DNA from: Dactylorhiza incarnata | Lineage: Eukaryota; Streptophyta; Magnoliopsida; Asparagales; Orchidaceae | Length of the DNA stretch: 64,000 nucleotides | Reading direction: 5' to 3' | NCBI GenBank assembly: GCA_033032865.1 | Contig: JAWHQI010000061.1 | Span: 744,001-808,000 of the forward strand | Shown here: positions 44,701 to 56,055 of the stretch, piece by piece | How the letters are laid out: every line of letters begins with the position of its first letter | Position numbering within the stretch: the first letter of the stretch is position 1 | The notes under the pieces: generated by a model | Seen by the model: only the letters and a program-made list of their open reading frames with translations | The model's database searches: none | Told to the model about the DNA's origin: nothing | Program-made: the position numbers and the translations under genes

Positions 44701-45842
44701 ATCTTCCGGAGCATGTCTGCAAGCTGAAGAAGGCCCTGTATGGGTTGAAGCAAGCGCCGAGGGCGTGGTACGGGAAGATCGCAGAATATCTCCTATTCTG
44801 TGGATTTGTTGCTTCAGGCTCAGACTCAAGCCTGTTCGTCAAGAAGAGCGGGGAGCTTCAGGTCATCGTGCTGCTATACGTCGACGATATGATCGTGACG
44901 GGGAACTCGAAGGAGGAGGTAGCGCAGCTTCGGGCCGAGCTGTCTATCAGGTTCGAGATGAAGGATCTTGGTGAGCTTCACCATTTCCTTGGACTTGAGG
45001 TGCAGAGGAAGGAAGGTGGAGTGCTGGTGACCCAAGCCGGATATGCGGAGCGGATCGTGGAGCGGTTCGGCATGAAGGAAGGGAAGTGCACTTCCACACC
45101 TCTGGAGAAGGCTATGAAGCTTCGGAAGGATGAGGGGAGGATCATGCAAGATCCGTTGGTGTTCCGAGCTCTGGTTGGGAGCTTAATCTATCTGACGATC
45201 ACGAGGCCAGACATTGCATATGCAGTGGGCAGGGTGAGTCGGTTTATGGCGGAACCACGAGTACCTCATCTGCTAGCGGCCAAGAACATTCTGAAGTATG
45301 TCAAGGCGACCTCGGACATGGGTCTCCTATACAGGAGGGATGCGGGCTTCGAGGTGCATGGATACATGGATGCTGACTACGGGGGAGATTCGGATGATCG
45401 AAAGTCGACATCTGGATTCGTCTTCATGGCGGGCCCTATGGCTATATCATGGTGCAGCAAGAAGCAGGATTCCGTGTCAGTCTCTACCACGGAAGCGGAA
45501 TACAAGGCTTCGGCCTTGGCAGCTCAGGAAGCCATCTGGCTTAGGAGGTTGGTAGGAGACGTCCACAAGGAGGTTCGGGAGCCGACTCTGCTACGCGGTG
45601 ACAACGAGAGTGCTCTCAAACTGGTAACCAATCCAGTTTGTCACGCGAGGACCAAGCATATTGAGATCGAGCATCACTTCATACGGGAGAAAGTGCTGGA
45701 GGGATCTCTTTCGGTCGAGCATGTGCGGAGTGCGGACAATGTCGCAGACATCTTCACAAAGGCGCTGGCAAAGGGGCCGTTCACACGGCTAAGGGAGCTA
45801 CTTGGGCTAGTTTCCACTTCCCACTTCAAGGGGGAGTGTTGA
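41760..45842 (+). CDS. gag-pol: gag-pol polyprotein of element J
   Basis: Single intact frame of 1360 residues, the usual size for plant copia. Order: gag (UBN2-like, about 20-200), CCHC knuckle CFKCGKVGHFRKDC (about 257-270), protease with VDSGCGHHLT (about 316), integrase zinc region WHERLGHVG...CEGCQFGK (about 448-495) and core with HGDLMGP, RTDNGGEF and the NGVAERKIRHLTE glutamate (about 510-625), RT with CKWVYKLKKKADGS, WQLDVKNAFLYGEI and YVDDM (active site about 1040), and RNase H with YMDADYGGD (about 1202) and STTEAEY. The copia order, integrase before RT, is clear. The stop codon TGA (45840-45842) lies inside the first bases of the 3' LTR. No disrupted catalytic residue was seen, so it may be functional. 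Confidence 0.97.
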   Translation: MEGGFARGLGIEMLTSTNFKKWKSCMQSYLLGEDLWEVVGGDETEEVKAIEGGDNGPAVRAWRKTNAKAEFTLKRAISPDLFDHILGCGSAAEIWRALDGLFNKKNIARLQFLENELARSAQGDLSISNFFLKMKNLCAEISALDPDEPISEAKLKRHIIRGLRKEYVAFVTSVQGWANQPSLLELENLLASQESLARQMAGVSVTGGDGEVLFSGKKKWEKKKKTTKGHGPSTSGQQERGYAPKADGKKKKEGLKCFKCGKVGHFRKDCRLNTQPGHAAEKEEAPARHFDGGWGGAFSAFIGASAPINYQEDWIVDSGCGHHLTGDESKLSSAESYTGNNAIITADNTVHAVEKVGVVSLGSDRGPLTLKSVYHVPGMKKNLFSVTNAVDAGYHVLFGPTEVKFLRNVEAVKAEVVHVGRRAKDLFVLSTSSYVDKMKTNDGAVIWHERLGHVGMGKLKAMAVRGLVKGLPSLSSYGEGHVCEGCQFGKSHRLPFDKSQTRSSVPLECIHGDLMGPTATPSLGGSRYMLVLIDDYTRYVWVYFLKEKAEAFAKFVEFKELVEGRLGLRVKKLRTDNGGEFTSSEFSTFCRKAGIRRELTCAHTPQQNGVAERKIRHLTETCKCWLHAKSIPKSFWAEGMSCAAYVINRMPLSPINMLTPHEMMFKEKPSVAHLRVFGSTCYVHVPDALRTKLDAKARKLVFVGYDERKKGWKCMDPETRRFVVSRDVVFDEVTSYKGSSDVELPESRVEMPEKAVENLQVELPVSPGGPSPSRSETGASGSGSRGSDAPSTSGRGAREEAADDIAAQGKELRRSKRSIIAPDRYTGGNAVSFVSCFFAGPLDEREPSSFEKAQGVKEWDVAMQEEMAALEKNETWSLVPKPKGITPVTCKWVYKLKKKADGSIERYKARLVARGFSQQYGEDYDETFSPVAKMTSVRFIIALAAFSGWEIWQLDVKNAFLYGEIDKDIFMVQPPGFVFEDLPEHVCKLKKALYGLKQAPRAWYGKIAEYLLFCGFVASGSDSSLFVKKSGELQVIVLLYVDDMIVTGNSKEEVAQLRAELSIRFEMKDLGELHHFLGLEVQRKEGGVLVTQAGYAERIVERFGMKEGKCTSTPLEKAMKLRKDEGRIMQDPLVFRALVGSLIYLTITRPDIAYAVGRVSRFMAEPRVPHLLAAKNILKYVKATSDMGLLYRRDAGFEVHGYMDADYGGDSDDRKSTSGFVFMAGPMAISWCSKKQDSVSVSTTEAEYKASALAAQEAIWLRRLVGDVHKEVREPTLLRGDNESALKLVTNPVCHARTKHIEIEHHFIREKVLEGSLSVEHVRSADNVADIFTKALAKGPFTRLRELLGLVSTSHFKGEC
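45825..45836 (+). promoter_or_regulatory. Polypurine tract of element J
   Basis: TTCAAGGGGGAG directly before the 3' LTR. It is also coding, as part of the last codons of gag-pol. Confidence 0.85.
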
Positions 45843-47038
45843 AATTATTGAAGTGGAAGTGGAGGAGGCTTTTGGACCTGGGCGGTCTGGGAAGAGACCG
45901 GGCGGTCTGGCGTGACCACACGGTCTGGCGGTCTGACAATGGCGAGCTGTTCTATTGGTCAGCTGCAGCTTCCGGGGTTGACCGCTGGTCTGGTCCAAGG
46001 GCTGCTGGAGGTGGAGGTCGTGTGGTCTGGCTGTGACCGCATGACGGGTGATCTTCCTCAGGGTCGCGCGGTCTGTCTCTGACCGCGTGACAAGTTGTTC
46101 TCTTCAAGGACGTGTCGGTCTGGCGTGACCGCACGGGTTGGCTCTTGAATCCGGTCTGGTGGCTTTCCAGAGGGTTCTGAAGGAGTTCGCGGACTAAGTC
46201 ATTCTTAGTCGCGCGGTCGCAGTTCGCGGTCTCAGGAGGAGACCAGGAGGGCGAGCTGGCTGTGTTGCGGTCTCAGGCGAACACAGGTGGTGGGTGACTT
46301 CTAGGCGGTCTGGCGATCTCCGTGTGGAGTCGTGTTCAGACCAAGGGAGTAGTGATCTCCCGCGGTCTGGAGTGAAGTCGGCGCTCACCAAAATGAAGCA
46401 GGAGGGTTGCAGTGATTGCGCGGGTTGACCGGTAAGGTCGCGCGATCTGATGGGTGGTGACTCTATCTCATGGGGTGGTGACTGGATCAGGTCTCACGCC
46501 TATAAATAGGGAGCCACTGTTGCAACAAGTAGAACACACCAAGTGTAAGCCGAGTTTGCCTAGTTCCTGCGGTCTGTGTTTCTGACCGAGCGGTCTCTGA
46601 TTGAATTCTTCTTTGTGCAGCTTCTGCGGATAGTGCAGGCAGCAGCGATCACCTCTTCCTCTGAAAGTGTTCGGGCGGTTTGCGGCTTGGAGTTGTGGTG
46701 CTGGAGTTCGGGAATCAGGAGATCGGGAAAGGAGCGGTCTGGTGCAGCGGTCTGGTGGTGTTTCGAGATCGGGAGCGGTTGCGGTCTGGCAGCAGCGGTC
46801 TGGCGAGCTGCTGAGTTCGGCAAGAGACCGTGCGGTCTCAGTTATCTTCAGTTTCTGTTCTTTCTCTTTGAAGTTTTGTGCTGACGAAATCATGTTTAGT
46901 CGAGCATGTCTTGCCCTGTAATTGAAGTGTTGCTATCAATAAAGATCGTTTTGTTCGCCTAAGATTGTCTCTGGTTGTTTGGCTTGCATCTCTAGTTGTT
47001 ATTCCTGCTTACTCTCACAAGGTCCGGAAAATTTTACA
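45837..47038 (+). repeat. 3' LTR of element J
   Basis: 1202 bp. TATA box at about 46501-46508. Same GCGGTCT motif array. Ends GAAAATTTTACA, then the target copy ACCGC. Confidence 0.95.
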
Positions 47039-47892
47039 ACCGCCAGCGCTACCGCTAGCGCTAGCGCTACCGTTAGGCGCTATCTCAAGTTCGTGCACAA
47101 CGCCACGACGCTGACGGTTTCACAACCGCTCCACACGAACGCTACCGCAGGCGCTATCTTCAAGATCTATAAATTGATGGGCTCTCTCTCATTTTGAGTG
47201 AGTGCTTCCAGAGAGATTACTTGTGCCAAATTTCCAGAGCTGCTACTCTGCCGAAAGTTCATCTCCCACTCTAAGCCAAAGAGGATTTCTGGAGAAGGAA
47301 GCCACCACGGTGCATCCGAAGAACGATCGCTTCAACCTCGCTTATGCTACATCGATCCTTCATCCTCATCTTCAGAGATCTCATATAGGGAGTTTCATTA
47401 TTGTTATATTTATTTTCATTCCATATATTTTTGTAACTGTTTAGAGAATTCGCCTTGTGTTGGCGACTAGGTCTGGGTAGGACTTAGGGAGGAATTCGCC
47501 TTGTGTTGGCGACTAGTTCCGTGTGATTAGATCTAGGGGGCTCGAGGCCATATCCGGGGAAGGATTGACTAGAGCGGCTTGAGGCCATATCCGGGGAAGG
47601 ATAGACTAAAGCCAACCGGTTTGTGGGGATACAAGTCAGTATAGAAAAGGAAAACTTGTTTTTACTTTGTACGCCTCCGATTTCTAGCGATATAGAAATC
47701 AAATGTACGTAAACACTTTTTTATATAATATAATCATATCTCTTTTTGTGTTTACTTGATTTCTATCATTTGACATAATTTATAGAATTGCAAATTACAA
47801 TTGTTTCCTCCTTTAAGTTAAATTGTCTAAAATTATAAAGAAGAATTTTATTCCCTTATTCACCCCCTCTAAGGGCGTCAATCGATCCAACA
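47039..47892 (+). repeat. LTR K (SIRE-like), right part
   Basis: Resumes with ACCGCCAGCGCTACCGCTAG, a GCGCTACCGC motif cluster, then a TATA-like CTATAAATTG at about 47168. Later it has a twice-repeated AATTCGCCTTGTGTTGGCGA and a twice-repeated GAGGCCATATCCGGGGAAGG. It ends near TTATTCACCCCCTCTAAGGG...CCAACA, the CACCCCC(C)TCTA end signature shared with the SIRE-like LTRs at 59821 and 63536. Confidence 0.6.
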
Positions 47893-48918
47893 AACACAAC
47901 ATCAGCTTCAATATATTTTGCTACTTTACTTGTTGATCATACAAACCTAACTAAGAATAAATTTCAGTATGAACCCATGAAATTGAACGAATTCATGCAA
48001 ACCTAACTAACAATAAAGTTCAATAGAAACCCCTCAAATCTATACTATGTGTCTATATAGATTGAAGTTGTAAGAATCCATCAATAGAAAAACCAATCGT
48101 AGATCGTAGACATGTTGCTCAAATCCAACCCAATCGGCGATCAACTCTCGCCTGATTGCCGATTACCGATGTTGATCACCAATTGGACCGGGTCGATCGA
48201 TGATCGGACCTGTTTGAGCGGGATCATCGGTTGGATGGGATCGACGGGGTTTCGCCTCATGCCATAATAATTGGTTAAAGTGTACGTAGAGTTGGAAGCG
48301 ATAACGATGCCGGAATTTTAAGAATATCACCTGACAAATGTGTTAAGGGACTACCACTAGAGGCGAGAGAAATTGAGAAGTAGAGTGAACGTTGAAAGAG
48401 GGGTTTTGGAGGAGGAAGATGACCGAAAACAAGAAAGCAACGGCAAATTTCGGCTTGGGAAGGAGGTGGCGCGATCCCTTCCCAAGCCAAAATTTTGAAG
48501 AAAATGCTATTCCCTGTTGTCGTCTCTATTGTGATATTTCAGGCATCCTATCATTCAATAACTTCCTGTTAGAAATTTAATAAAAATATTTAATTTATAA
48601 TATTTTATTGGAGCCAAATATGGTGTTTGGTGTTGAGCTCCACACACTTGATGAAAAACTCCAAAACCAAAGGAGAGAATCCAAATGTTTGGAGGGAAAT
48701 CTTTCTTGATGGAAAGAATGATATCATTAGTCCCACCTTCCCTTTTACTAAACATGTTGGTGAGTATAAGAATAAATTCACTCTCTCTTATTTGTTCAAA
48801 AGAACATAAAGAGAAACCATGAACCACACGTGCGCAGGACCGGATTTGAGATTTGAGATTTGAGATTTGAGGAATAATTGAATTGAATTGTAATTTTTGT
48901 ACAAAATAATTTTGTCAT
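47893..48918. other. No gene recognised
   Basis: Includes a patch rich in GATCGG/CGATC words (about 48110-48250) and TTTGAGATTTGAGATTTGAG triplets (about 48845-48870). No family resemblance was found on either strand. Confidence 0.45.
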
Positions 48919-48944
48919 CTTTTAAGTATCGAAATAATTGTATG

Positions 48945-49205
48945 GAGCTTGCGTCGAATTGAACTCGACGTTGCGTCGAAATGTGCTTGACGCTAATAGC
49001 TTCGTCAAAGACCTCAACGTACCCGCCCTACGTCGGTTGGAGTTGCGTCGATAAGGACTCGCCGTAACTGCCTTGCGTCGATAAGCACTCGACGCTTGAG
49101 TCAACAAGAACTCCGTCGACTTGCGTCAGTTTGACTTGCGTCGACATGAACTCGACGTGTGTCGATAAGTATTCGACGCAACCTACGTCGACTTCTCTTT
49201 TTCGC
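48945..49205. repeat. Orphan GCGTCGA/TCGACGC motif array
   Basis: About 18 copies of GCGTCGA, TCGACG and near variants in direct and inverted order within 260 bp, including dyads such as GCGTCGATAAG + CACTCGACGC. The same module fills the U3 of the solo LTR at 58482, so this is probably a relic of a related LTR. Confidence 0.7.
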
Positions 49206-49243
49206 AGTCTCCTTACAATCATCGAGACTCTTTATCTCTCCGA

Positions 49244-49575
49244 TTGAGTCAGGCGAAATCGGATATTTGTGCTGGTCAGGGGCCGCGTCGTACAGTCATC
49301 CCGTTGCTAATCTTTTGGTTCTTATGGTTGGCAAGGAATGATTCGAAACATCGTCATTTACCTATCAATCCTTTTAAAATCATGCTACAAGTCAATAATC
49401 TGACAGATTCCATTATCCATATCTCTGCGTCTCAAAGAACAAATTGGCGTTCATCCCTTTTTCAAGCCATCTCTTTTCTACTTATTTGGGTTCGTCAAAC
49501 ATTAATATTATTAACTTGGGAACGGCCCATGCTGGTTCTCCATTACGATTTGGAGCGAGTTTGCATCTTCGGAAT
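49244..49575 (+). pseudogene. LINE (L1-type) ORF2 C-terminal zf-RVT-like fragment
   Basis: The frame shows PLLIFWFLWLARNDSKHRH followed by a hydrophobic, helical segment. This matches the 'W.lWkaRN...f' block in the C-terminal part of plant L1-type LINE reverse transcriptases. Upstream catalytic domains are absent. The fragment is interrupted at GGAAT by a solo LTR and seems to continue at 50452. It is a truncated, decayed copy. Confidence 0.5.
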
Positions 49576-50451
49576 TGTTGGAAAGCGCGATATATACATA
49601 TAGGTCACGCGACTTCACTCCTCTCAACAACTTCGCGAGCACTTCACCGGCGAGGGCGCCACTAACACCTTGTAACAACTTCCCGGCGAGCACTCCACTC
49701 GCACCAACACCTTCCACCGGCGAGTTGACAACCCGCGATCACACCACTTCTCCCGGCGAGCTCAACCACCTGCGAGCTCCAACCCTCGGCGAGACACAGC
49801 CCACGCGAGATCCTCCAACTCCGGCGAGTACCTTCCTCCAAACTTCCGGCGAGATCCTCCTCTCCTTCAGGCGAGCTCTACACTCAACTCACGGCGAGAA
49901 CACCTATGCGAGCTGGCCCGGTGAGATAGCAGTGGGCGAGAGTCTCCACGCGAGATCTCTACTCGGCGAGATGCTCCTTCTCTACTTCAAGCGCGAGCAC
50001 TGCTCCACTCCACTATTCCGGCGAGATCAACCTGGCCAGCTGCTGCTCCTTCTCCTTCGCGAGAGGGCAGGCAAGAGCTGCTGCCGCGAGATGAAAAGGC
50101 GAGAAGAACTGGGCGAGATCAACCTGTTTCCTGCGTAGGTGGCGAGAGCTGGCTGTTTCCTACGGGAATAATAATAGCCCTCTTTTCTCTCTCTAGTTCC
50201 TATTCGCAGGAACTAAAAGCCAAAGCTTCTCTCTCTCCCCTGTACGCAGGGGAAAAAGAACTCAACTTTTCTATTCTTACGCCACTTCAAAAGTAAATTA
50301 CAAGCCTTATTTATAGGCAAAAGAAAACAAGCCATCCTCTCTCCTCATTAAATGCACACTCCTCTCTCTCCTCCTTTAATTAAAATAAAATACATAAATA
50401 ACTTAAAATAAAACAACTATGTTGACCCGGTCAACAATGCTCAAACCAACA
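49576..50451 (-). mobile_element. Solo LTR M of a copia-like element
   Basis: 876 bp, TGTTGGAAAG...AAACCAACA, flanked by GGAAT (49571-49575 and 50452-50456). Minus-sense TATAAATAA at about 50315-50307 suggests minus orientation. About 23 GGCGAG/GCGAGA motif copies lie at 49640-50130. No interior remains, which indicates LTR-LTR recombination. Confidence 0.85.
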
Positions 50452-50456
50452 GGAAT

Positions 50457-51266
50457 CCGAATCACATTGGTCTCCCCTTGCCTGTCGGATCTCCAATCAT
50501 ATTGGTCGTTTAATAACTTCATTATTACCATTTTTACAGTGGAGAGCTATATTATATGATTTCTACATTTCTACATACAGAAGTTCAAATGTCCTCGGTA
50601 AAAAAAACTTCGCTATAATTACCATATATATTTTTAACTGCGCGTGCTTACATCGCTCTGTCTCAAGGCAGCACATTCAAAACACTAGAGGCCATGGGTC
50701 TCTCATCGATCCTTCAGTTCCATGGAGAAACTTAACTACCGCAGAAGTAAAAAAAAAAAGAGAAAAAAAAAGCCATGGAGATCGAGGCCATGTGAGACAA
50801 AAAAAAAAGGAAACAGTTTGATTTGGAATCTGGGTACCTTCTCCTTCCATATAGCTGGCAGATTGATATGGAGGAGAAAAAAAAAACAACGTAAGATTGG
50901 AATGAAGGAATGAGGAAGGTAGGCCGCACTACCACATTGATATATATTGCACTTAACAAGAGATTACAAGGCATACAATACATCATACCCAACCAACACA
51001 CATACTGCCTTTATTTATATATATATATAGCTTACAACATACATAAGGATCACTACTTAGGACAACTTACATAAAATATATTAAAAAACAGGATAAAATA
51101 CTGAAATGCCGATGCTTTGATGTTGCAGGGCGGCAAAGTTTCAGTGGTCAACTCGGAATGAATTGGAGATTTCTTTAAGAATTCTTCCCTTTATTTTCGT
51201 GCGTGCTGTTGTTGTCGGGATAATGTTTGAACGATGTTGAGCATTCCGTTGTTAACATCTTAGCAT
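50457..51266. other. No gene recognised
   Basis: The first about 60 bases may continue the LINE fragment. The rest is AT-rich with A runs (about 50750-50890). It is downstream of the minus-strand ORF at 51267. Confidence 0.45.
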
Positions 51267-51560
51267 TCAATCAATGAGGAAGAATTTTTGTCCCCGGCAG
51301 GCGCCGAGGAAGTCGGGTATGGATGACATGACAGAGAGTTCATCCTTCGTAAGAAGGGCGGAGAAGCAGCTCACGACGCCGTAGGAGTAGATGAAGCGGA
51401 AGGATGATGAAGAATCCAATTCTTTGGGGAGGAAAGAGAGACAGTACTTTTGAACGCTGTCGACATCGTCGGAGCAAAGGTTGTCAGGGAGGCCGACATG
51501 GATCATGTAGCTATGGCGCGGTGATGAGTCAGCGCCGGTGGAGAGGGAGGTGTGCTCCAT
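51267..51560 (-). CDS. Stand-alone subtilase propeptide (Inhibitor_I9)-like ORF
   Basis: 97 residues from ATG 51560. The pattern SYMIHVGLPDN, then YCLSFLPKEL, FRFIYSYGVVSCFSALLTKD and IPDFLGACRGQKFFLI follows the plant subtilisin-like protease propeptide (I9 fold: YIVHV..., RLIYSY...GFAA.LT..E, ...GFL.A....... ). No signal peptide is apparent and no catalytic subtilase domain follows downstream on the minus strand. In intact proteases the I9 domain follows a secretion signal and folds and inhibits the enzyme; free I9 proteins that inhibit subtilases are known in plants. It could be a small inhibitor gene or a gene fragment; the substitution GFAA to CFSA and the lack of a continuation favour caution. 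Confidence 0.55.
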   Translation of the reverse strand: MEHTSLSTGADSSPRHSYMIHVGLPDNLCSDDVDSVQKYCLSFLPKELDSSSSFRFIYSYGVVSCFSALLTKDELSVMSSIPDFLGACRGQKFFLID

Positions 51561-53099
51561 GATCGGAATTGTACAAGGAATTGTGATTGATCTATGAAAT
51601 CTATGAAATTTAGGAAGCTGAGGGGTAGGGGATGTCTCGGCTGATCGGCAAAGGAGGAGAAATTGTTTACTTTATATATATAAAGTTTTCTATTAAAAGT
51701 ATTACTATATATAGTAACTACAAGCTATTTCCTGTGGCTGCCCACGGACCTCGGCCGATCCCCATTTTCCTACCTCACGCTGGGCAACAACGCCTTACGA
51801 TCCATCGGCATTACGTTCCGCCAGGTTCTGTTCCGCAATAACCTCCTCTATCTCCAGCTGCCTGCCGTACGAGGTCGGGCTTCAACCGCCTCTCCTTCGC
51901 CATCAAAACGCCGCCCGCTGGTTGATTGCAATTACTGTTATTTTAGTAGGAATATTTCTTTCATTCTTTGTGCATGAAAAAATTATGCGTTTTCTAATTT
52001 TTTTTGCTATATAAATTAGAATACTTTCATTATATTTGCCCACTATCTATATTTAATGCTCAAGCTTATTTAAATATTCCGATGTGTGATTACACTCGAG
52101 AATAATTAAAAGAAAAAAAAATTGGTATCATGCACGCGACGGACAGGCACACAATGTTATGCTATCTTTTTCATCATCTTTGATAGGCGTGCACCTCAGG
52201 TGGTTTCGGATCAATGCCACTCATAATCATGAATGATTCATATAGGGTTGGTTCATATTACTTAATTAATCGTTCAAACGCTATAACTTTCTGTAGGGGA
52301 CTAAAAAAATTCTCTCGGACATGCTTGTTACAATCGGCTCGTCGATACATACATATTGAAATGATCTCAGGTAAATTCCAAGCTCGCTTGCTCAATTTAT
52401 GTTTTACGGAGAGTTTTCAGTCCAATTTGACTTAAATGTCGAAAATCACTCTATGTCAGAATCACACGTGGAAGACTCCGTTGGACTCGTATTGTCACCA
52501 CAAATCTAACAAAAATTGACTGAGGTAAAATCTGAGGTTGTTTGCTCGATTTCACCACCTTAAATATTTGGGGCGTTACAAAAAGATTGAGCTCATCATC
52601 CATGAGTCCCTTTTTGAAGATATACTTGTGGTGGATATAGTCGTTATAAGAACTATCATAGCCGAATGTCCAATGTGTAGGTATTGGATAAATATGAAGA
52701 AAACCCTAACAAAAGTGCAGTGGATTGTAACAATCCAACTCATGTCACAGCATAATGCATTCGAATTGGTGGGCCTGTGTGAGACCCATCAAGAACATTT
52801 ATATAATGGGAACTTCGAAAAAGACTGGCAGACTAGAATCGAAGAATCAACATGGATGTCTTTTTTCATGTGCATCGTTCTTCAATCATGACAAAGGTTT
52901 CATATTTCATTTAATTTTTTGTTACTTTTTATTGGCATAATTTTATTACATCATTTACCTATCTGTTTTATTTCAGAGGTCTTATTTCTTTATTTCAATC
53001 TCATGACATCATGCGTGAATTTCAATGCCCGGACTCAATAACTGCCTATAAAGACAATACCTTCAAGTAAAAGGATTTTTACATACTTACATCTCCGTC
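51561..53099. other. No gene recognised
   Basis: Contains a TATATATATAAAG promoter-like patch at about 51674, and a C-rich open segment (about 51720-51930) with a GPRPIPI string reminiscent of a cytochrome P450 N-terminus, but too short to support. The rest is AT-rich. Confidence 0.4.
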
Positions 53100-56055
53100 T
53101 CCGACCTGGTTCCTAAAAAGGGCCGCATCCATCGAATTCAGAAGCAGCCGCCTTGGCCAAGTCATCTCATCCTCCATCACTCTCTGCCACGTTTACGAGT
53201 TCGCCAAGTTGAAGCAAACCGATCCCTACAACTAGTTTATGACACTCTTCGACTTGAGGACACTCTCTACGTGCCGACCTTTCCATGCAACTTGCTCTCT
53301 GTTACATCTTTATGCAGAAAACTAAATTGCTCAGAAATATTTACTTCTACTACTTGCTCTTTTTAGGATTCTCATTCCAAGGAGACGATTGCTACTGGGA
53401 CTGAAAGCGACAGCCTCTTCTTCCTGGATATTGTATCTGCTCTCTTTGCATCTACCTCTCTTCTACATTGGCATTTTCGCATTGGTCATCCTCTTCCTCG
53501 CCTTCTCTACCAGATCCTACCAAACCTGCCAACTCGGCATACACCACCGCTCCTCCTATCCAGTTTGGCGTGGCTCTTCTTGTCCCTTTGATCGTATTCA
53601 CTCGGACATCTAGGGTCCCTCTCCTATCAAATATGTTGGTAGGGTATAGTATGTCTGTTTTTTTGTTATTTTTATTGATGACTTCTCTCGATGTACTTGG
53701 ACGTATCTTTTAAAAGAATATTCTGATCTATTCTCTGTATTCGTCACCTTTTATAATGAAATTCGCACACAGTTTGGTGCGTCTATTAAAGTTCTTCATA
53801 CTGATAATGCTAAAGAATATCCTAGTAAACAATTTTTAAATTTTTGTATGCATCATGGCATTATCCATCAGACCAGCTCTCTGTACACTTCCCAACAAAA
53901 TGGGGTGGTTGAACGACGTTAGAATCGACATCTCCTTGACGTTGCTCGTACTCTTCTCACACAAATGAATGTACCCGCTCATATTGGGGTCATGCCATCC
54001 TCATCTCTTGCTATCTCATCAACCGTATTCCCTCTTCGGTTCTCGAAGGCCAAACCCCCATCTCCATCTTATACCCAAGTGCCATACCATTTCCATTACT
54101 CCTCCAAGTCTTTGGCTGTCGTCATTTTTCCACTCTACTTCACCTGGTCAAGATAAAGTCTCCATTCGCTCCATCAAGTGCATCTTTCTTAGCTACTATC
54201 CCACTTAAAAGGGATATCGATGTTATGACCCTCTTCTCCAGAAATAGTATGTCTCCGCTGACGTCACATTCTTTGAAAATACTCCTAACTTCTCGCAAGA
54301 CCCTACACCCTTACCACCTGATAGTACCCTTTCTCTACCTATTGTTTATGCACCTCCACCTGAGCTCGCTCCTCGTCCACTTACCACACCAACCTCTTCC
54401 TCTCCATCTCCCGCTACCTCTTCTCCACCTTCAGGACTGTCTCTGCCAGTTCTCAGGCCAGCACTCTCTTTGTCGTCCAAATCTGATATAGCTGACAGGT
54501 CGTACCTTGATCTTCCCATTGCTCTTCACAAGGGAGTTCGAACGTGCACTTAGCATTCCATTCATGAAGTTGTCTCGTATGCTCGACTTTCCTCCTCTTG
54601 CAGGGATTTTGCTATGTCTCTCTTGGCCACTATCACCATGACCACCTACCAAGAAGCTCTTACCATTCCGCATTGGAAAGCTGTTATGGATGAAGAAATG
54701 AACACCTTAACAGAGAGAGGTACTTGGACATTTATCCCTACCCCACCAAGGATGGATATGGTTGGGTGTCAGTGGATCTTTGTGGTAAAGTTTCATCCTG
54801 ATGGTACTGTGGATCGCTATAAGGCCAAACTAGTTGTCAAGGGCTTCACTTGGACCTATGGTGTTGAATTCTTCGACACCTTTTCACCGGTTGCTCGCAT
54901 CAGCACAATCCGGGTTCTGTTTTCTGTCGCTATCAATAAGGATTGACAGATGTCTCAGTTGGATGTCAAGAATGTCTTCCTCTATGGGGATCTCCAAGAA
55001 TAAGTGTATATGGAGCAACCTGATCCTGGGTATGTTGCTCAAGGGGAGTCTCAAGTTTGTAAATCGCGGAAGGCTATCTATGGCCTCAAGCAAAATCCTT
55101 AGGCTTGGTTCGACAAGTTTAGTAAAGTTGTCTCCATCACTGGCTTTGCACGAAGCTCTGCAGATCACTCTCTCTTCACCCCTAAAACCTCTCATGGACT
55201 GGTTGTTCTTGATGTCTATGTTGATGGCATCCTCCTTACTGGAGATGACATGTTGTAATTGATCTGACAAAGAAACATCTTCTTCAACACTTTGTCACAA
55301 AAGATATGAGACCTCCCAAATACTTTTTGGGAATTGAAATCTCACGTAAACATAACTCAGTGGTTCTCTCACAACGCAAGTATGTTATTGGTCTCTTGAA
55401 GGAGACTGGTCTGCTTAGTGCTAAACCGGCCCGATGTCCAATGACGGCCGGTGAAGACAAACTTTGGCAAGAGGACTCTCCACTTCTTTCAGATGTCACT
55501 AGGTATAGACGCCTAGTGGGCAAACTCATTTCCCTCACGGTAACAAAACCATACATATGTTATGTTGTGGGCAAGGTTAGTCAGTTCATTCAAGCCCCAA
55601 AGGAATGCCATCTACAATCAACTCTAAGAATCTTAGAGTATGTGAAATGGTCTTCGGGGAAGGGACTACTATTTCAAAGAAATAATCATCTGAAGATTGA
55701 AACCTATTCTGATGTCAGCTATGCGGATGACAAAGAAGATTGAAAGTCCACATTTGTTTATTACACATGTGTAGGAGAAAATTTAGTAAGCTGGAAGAGA
55801 AAGAAACAAACGGTTGTCTCAAGTTCAAGTGCAAAGGTTGAGTACAGGAGCATAACTTCGATCACTTGTGATTTAAAATGGTTAAGGGCACTTATGCTTG
55901 ACTTAGGAGAAGTCTATGACGATCCCTTACCAATGTTCTGTGACAACAAACCAACCATATACATATCAAGGAATCCAGTCTTTCATGAGCGGACAAAGCA
56001 TATTTAAGTTGACTGTCACTTCAACCAAAAAGAAATATTGAAGAAACAAACCTGC
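53100..56055 (+). pseudogene. pol: Decayed Ty1/copia pol (integrase, RT, RNase H)
   Basis: Plus-strand copia remnant with many stops and frameshifts. Integrase core: IHSDI near 53590, IDDFSR near 53675, HTDNAKEY near 53800 and QQNGVVERR near 53895. RT: GCQWIFVVKFHPDGT near 54770, QLDVKNVFLYGDL near 54960, AIYGLKQNP near 55075 and a degraded YVDGIL near 55215 (second catalytic Asp changed). RNase H: YSDVSYADD near 55705 to the FHERTKHI region near 55990. No LTRs were found. It is cut at 56055 by the chromodomain element LTR. Divergence is far greater than in other elements here, so it is the oldest layer in this part. Confidence 0.85.

Larger units (their letters stand above)
40470..47038 (+). 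mobile_element. Element J: complete Ty1/copia retrotransposon
   Basis: 6569 bp. LTRs 40470-41671 and 45837-47038 are 1202 bp each, flanked by ACCGC (40465-40469 and 47039-47043). It has a perfect initiator-Met primer site, one intact gag-pol frame and a polypurine tract. Seven LTR differences were counted by eye, so it is a recent insertion. All parts needed for autonomous movement are present. Confidence 0.96.

Noticed and set aside
51720..51930. Possible cytochrome P450 N-terminus (GPRPIPI)
   Set aside because: Only one short string fits and the rest of the frame does not follow the family.
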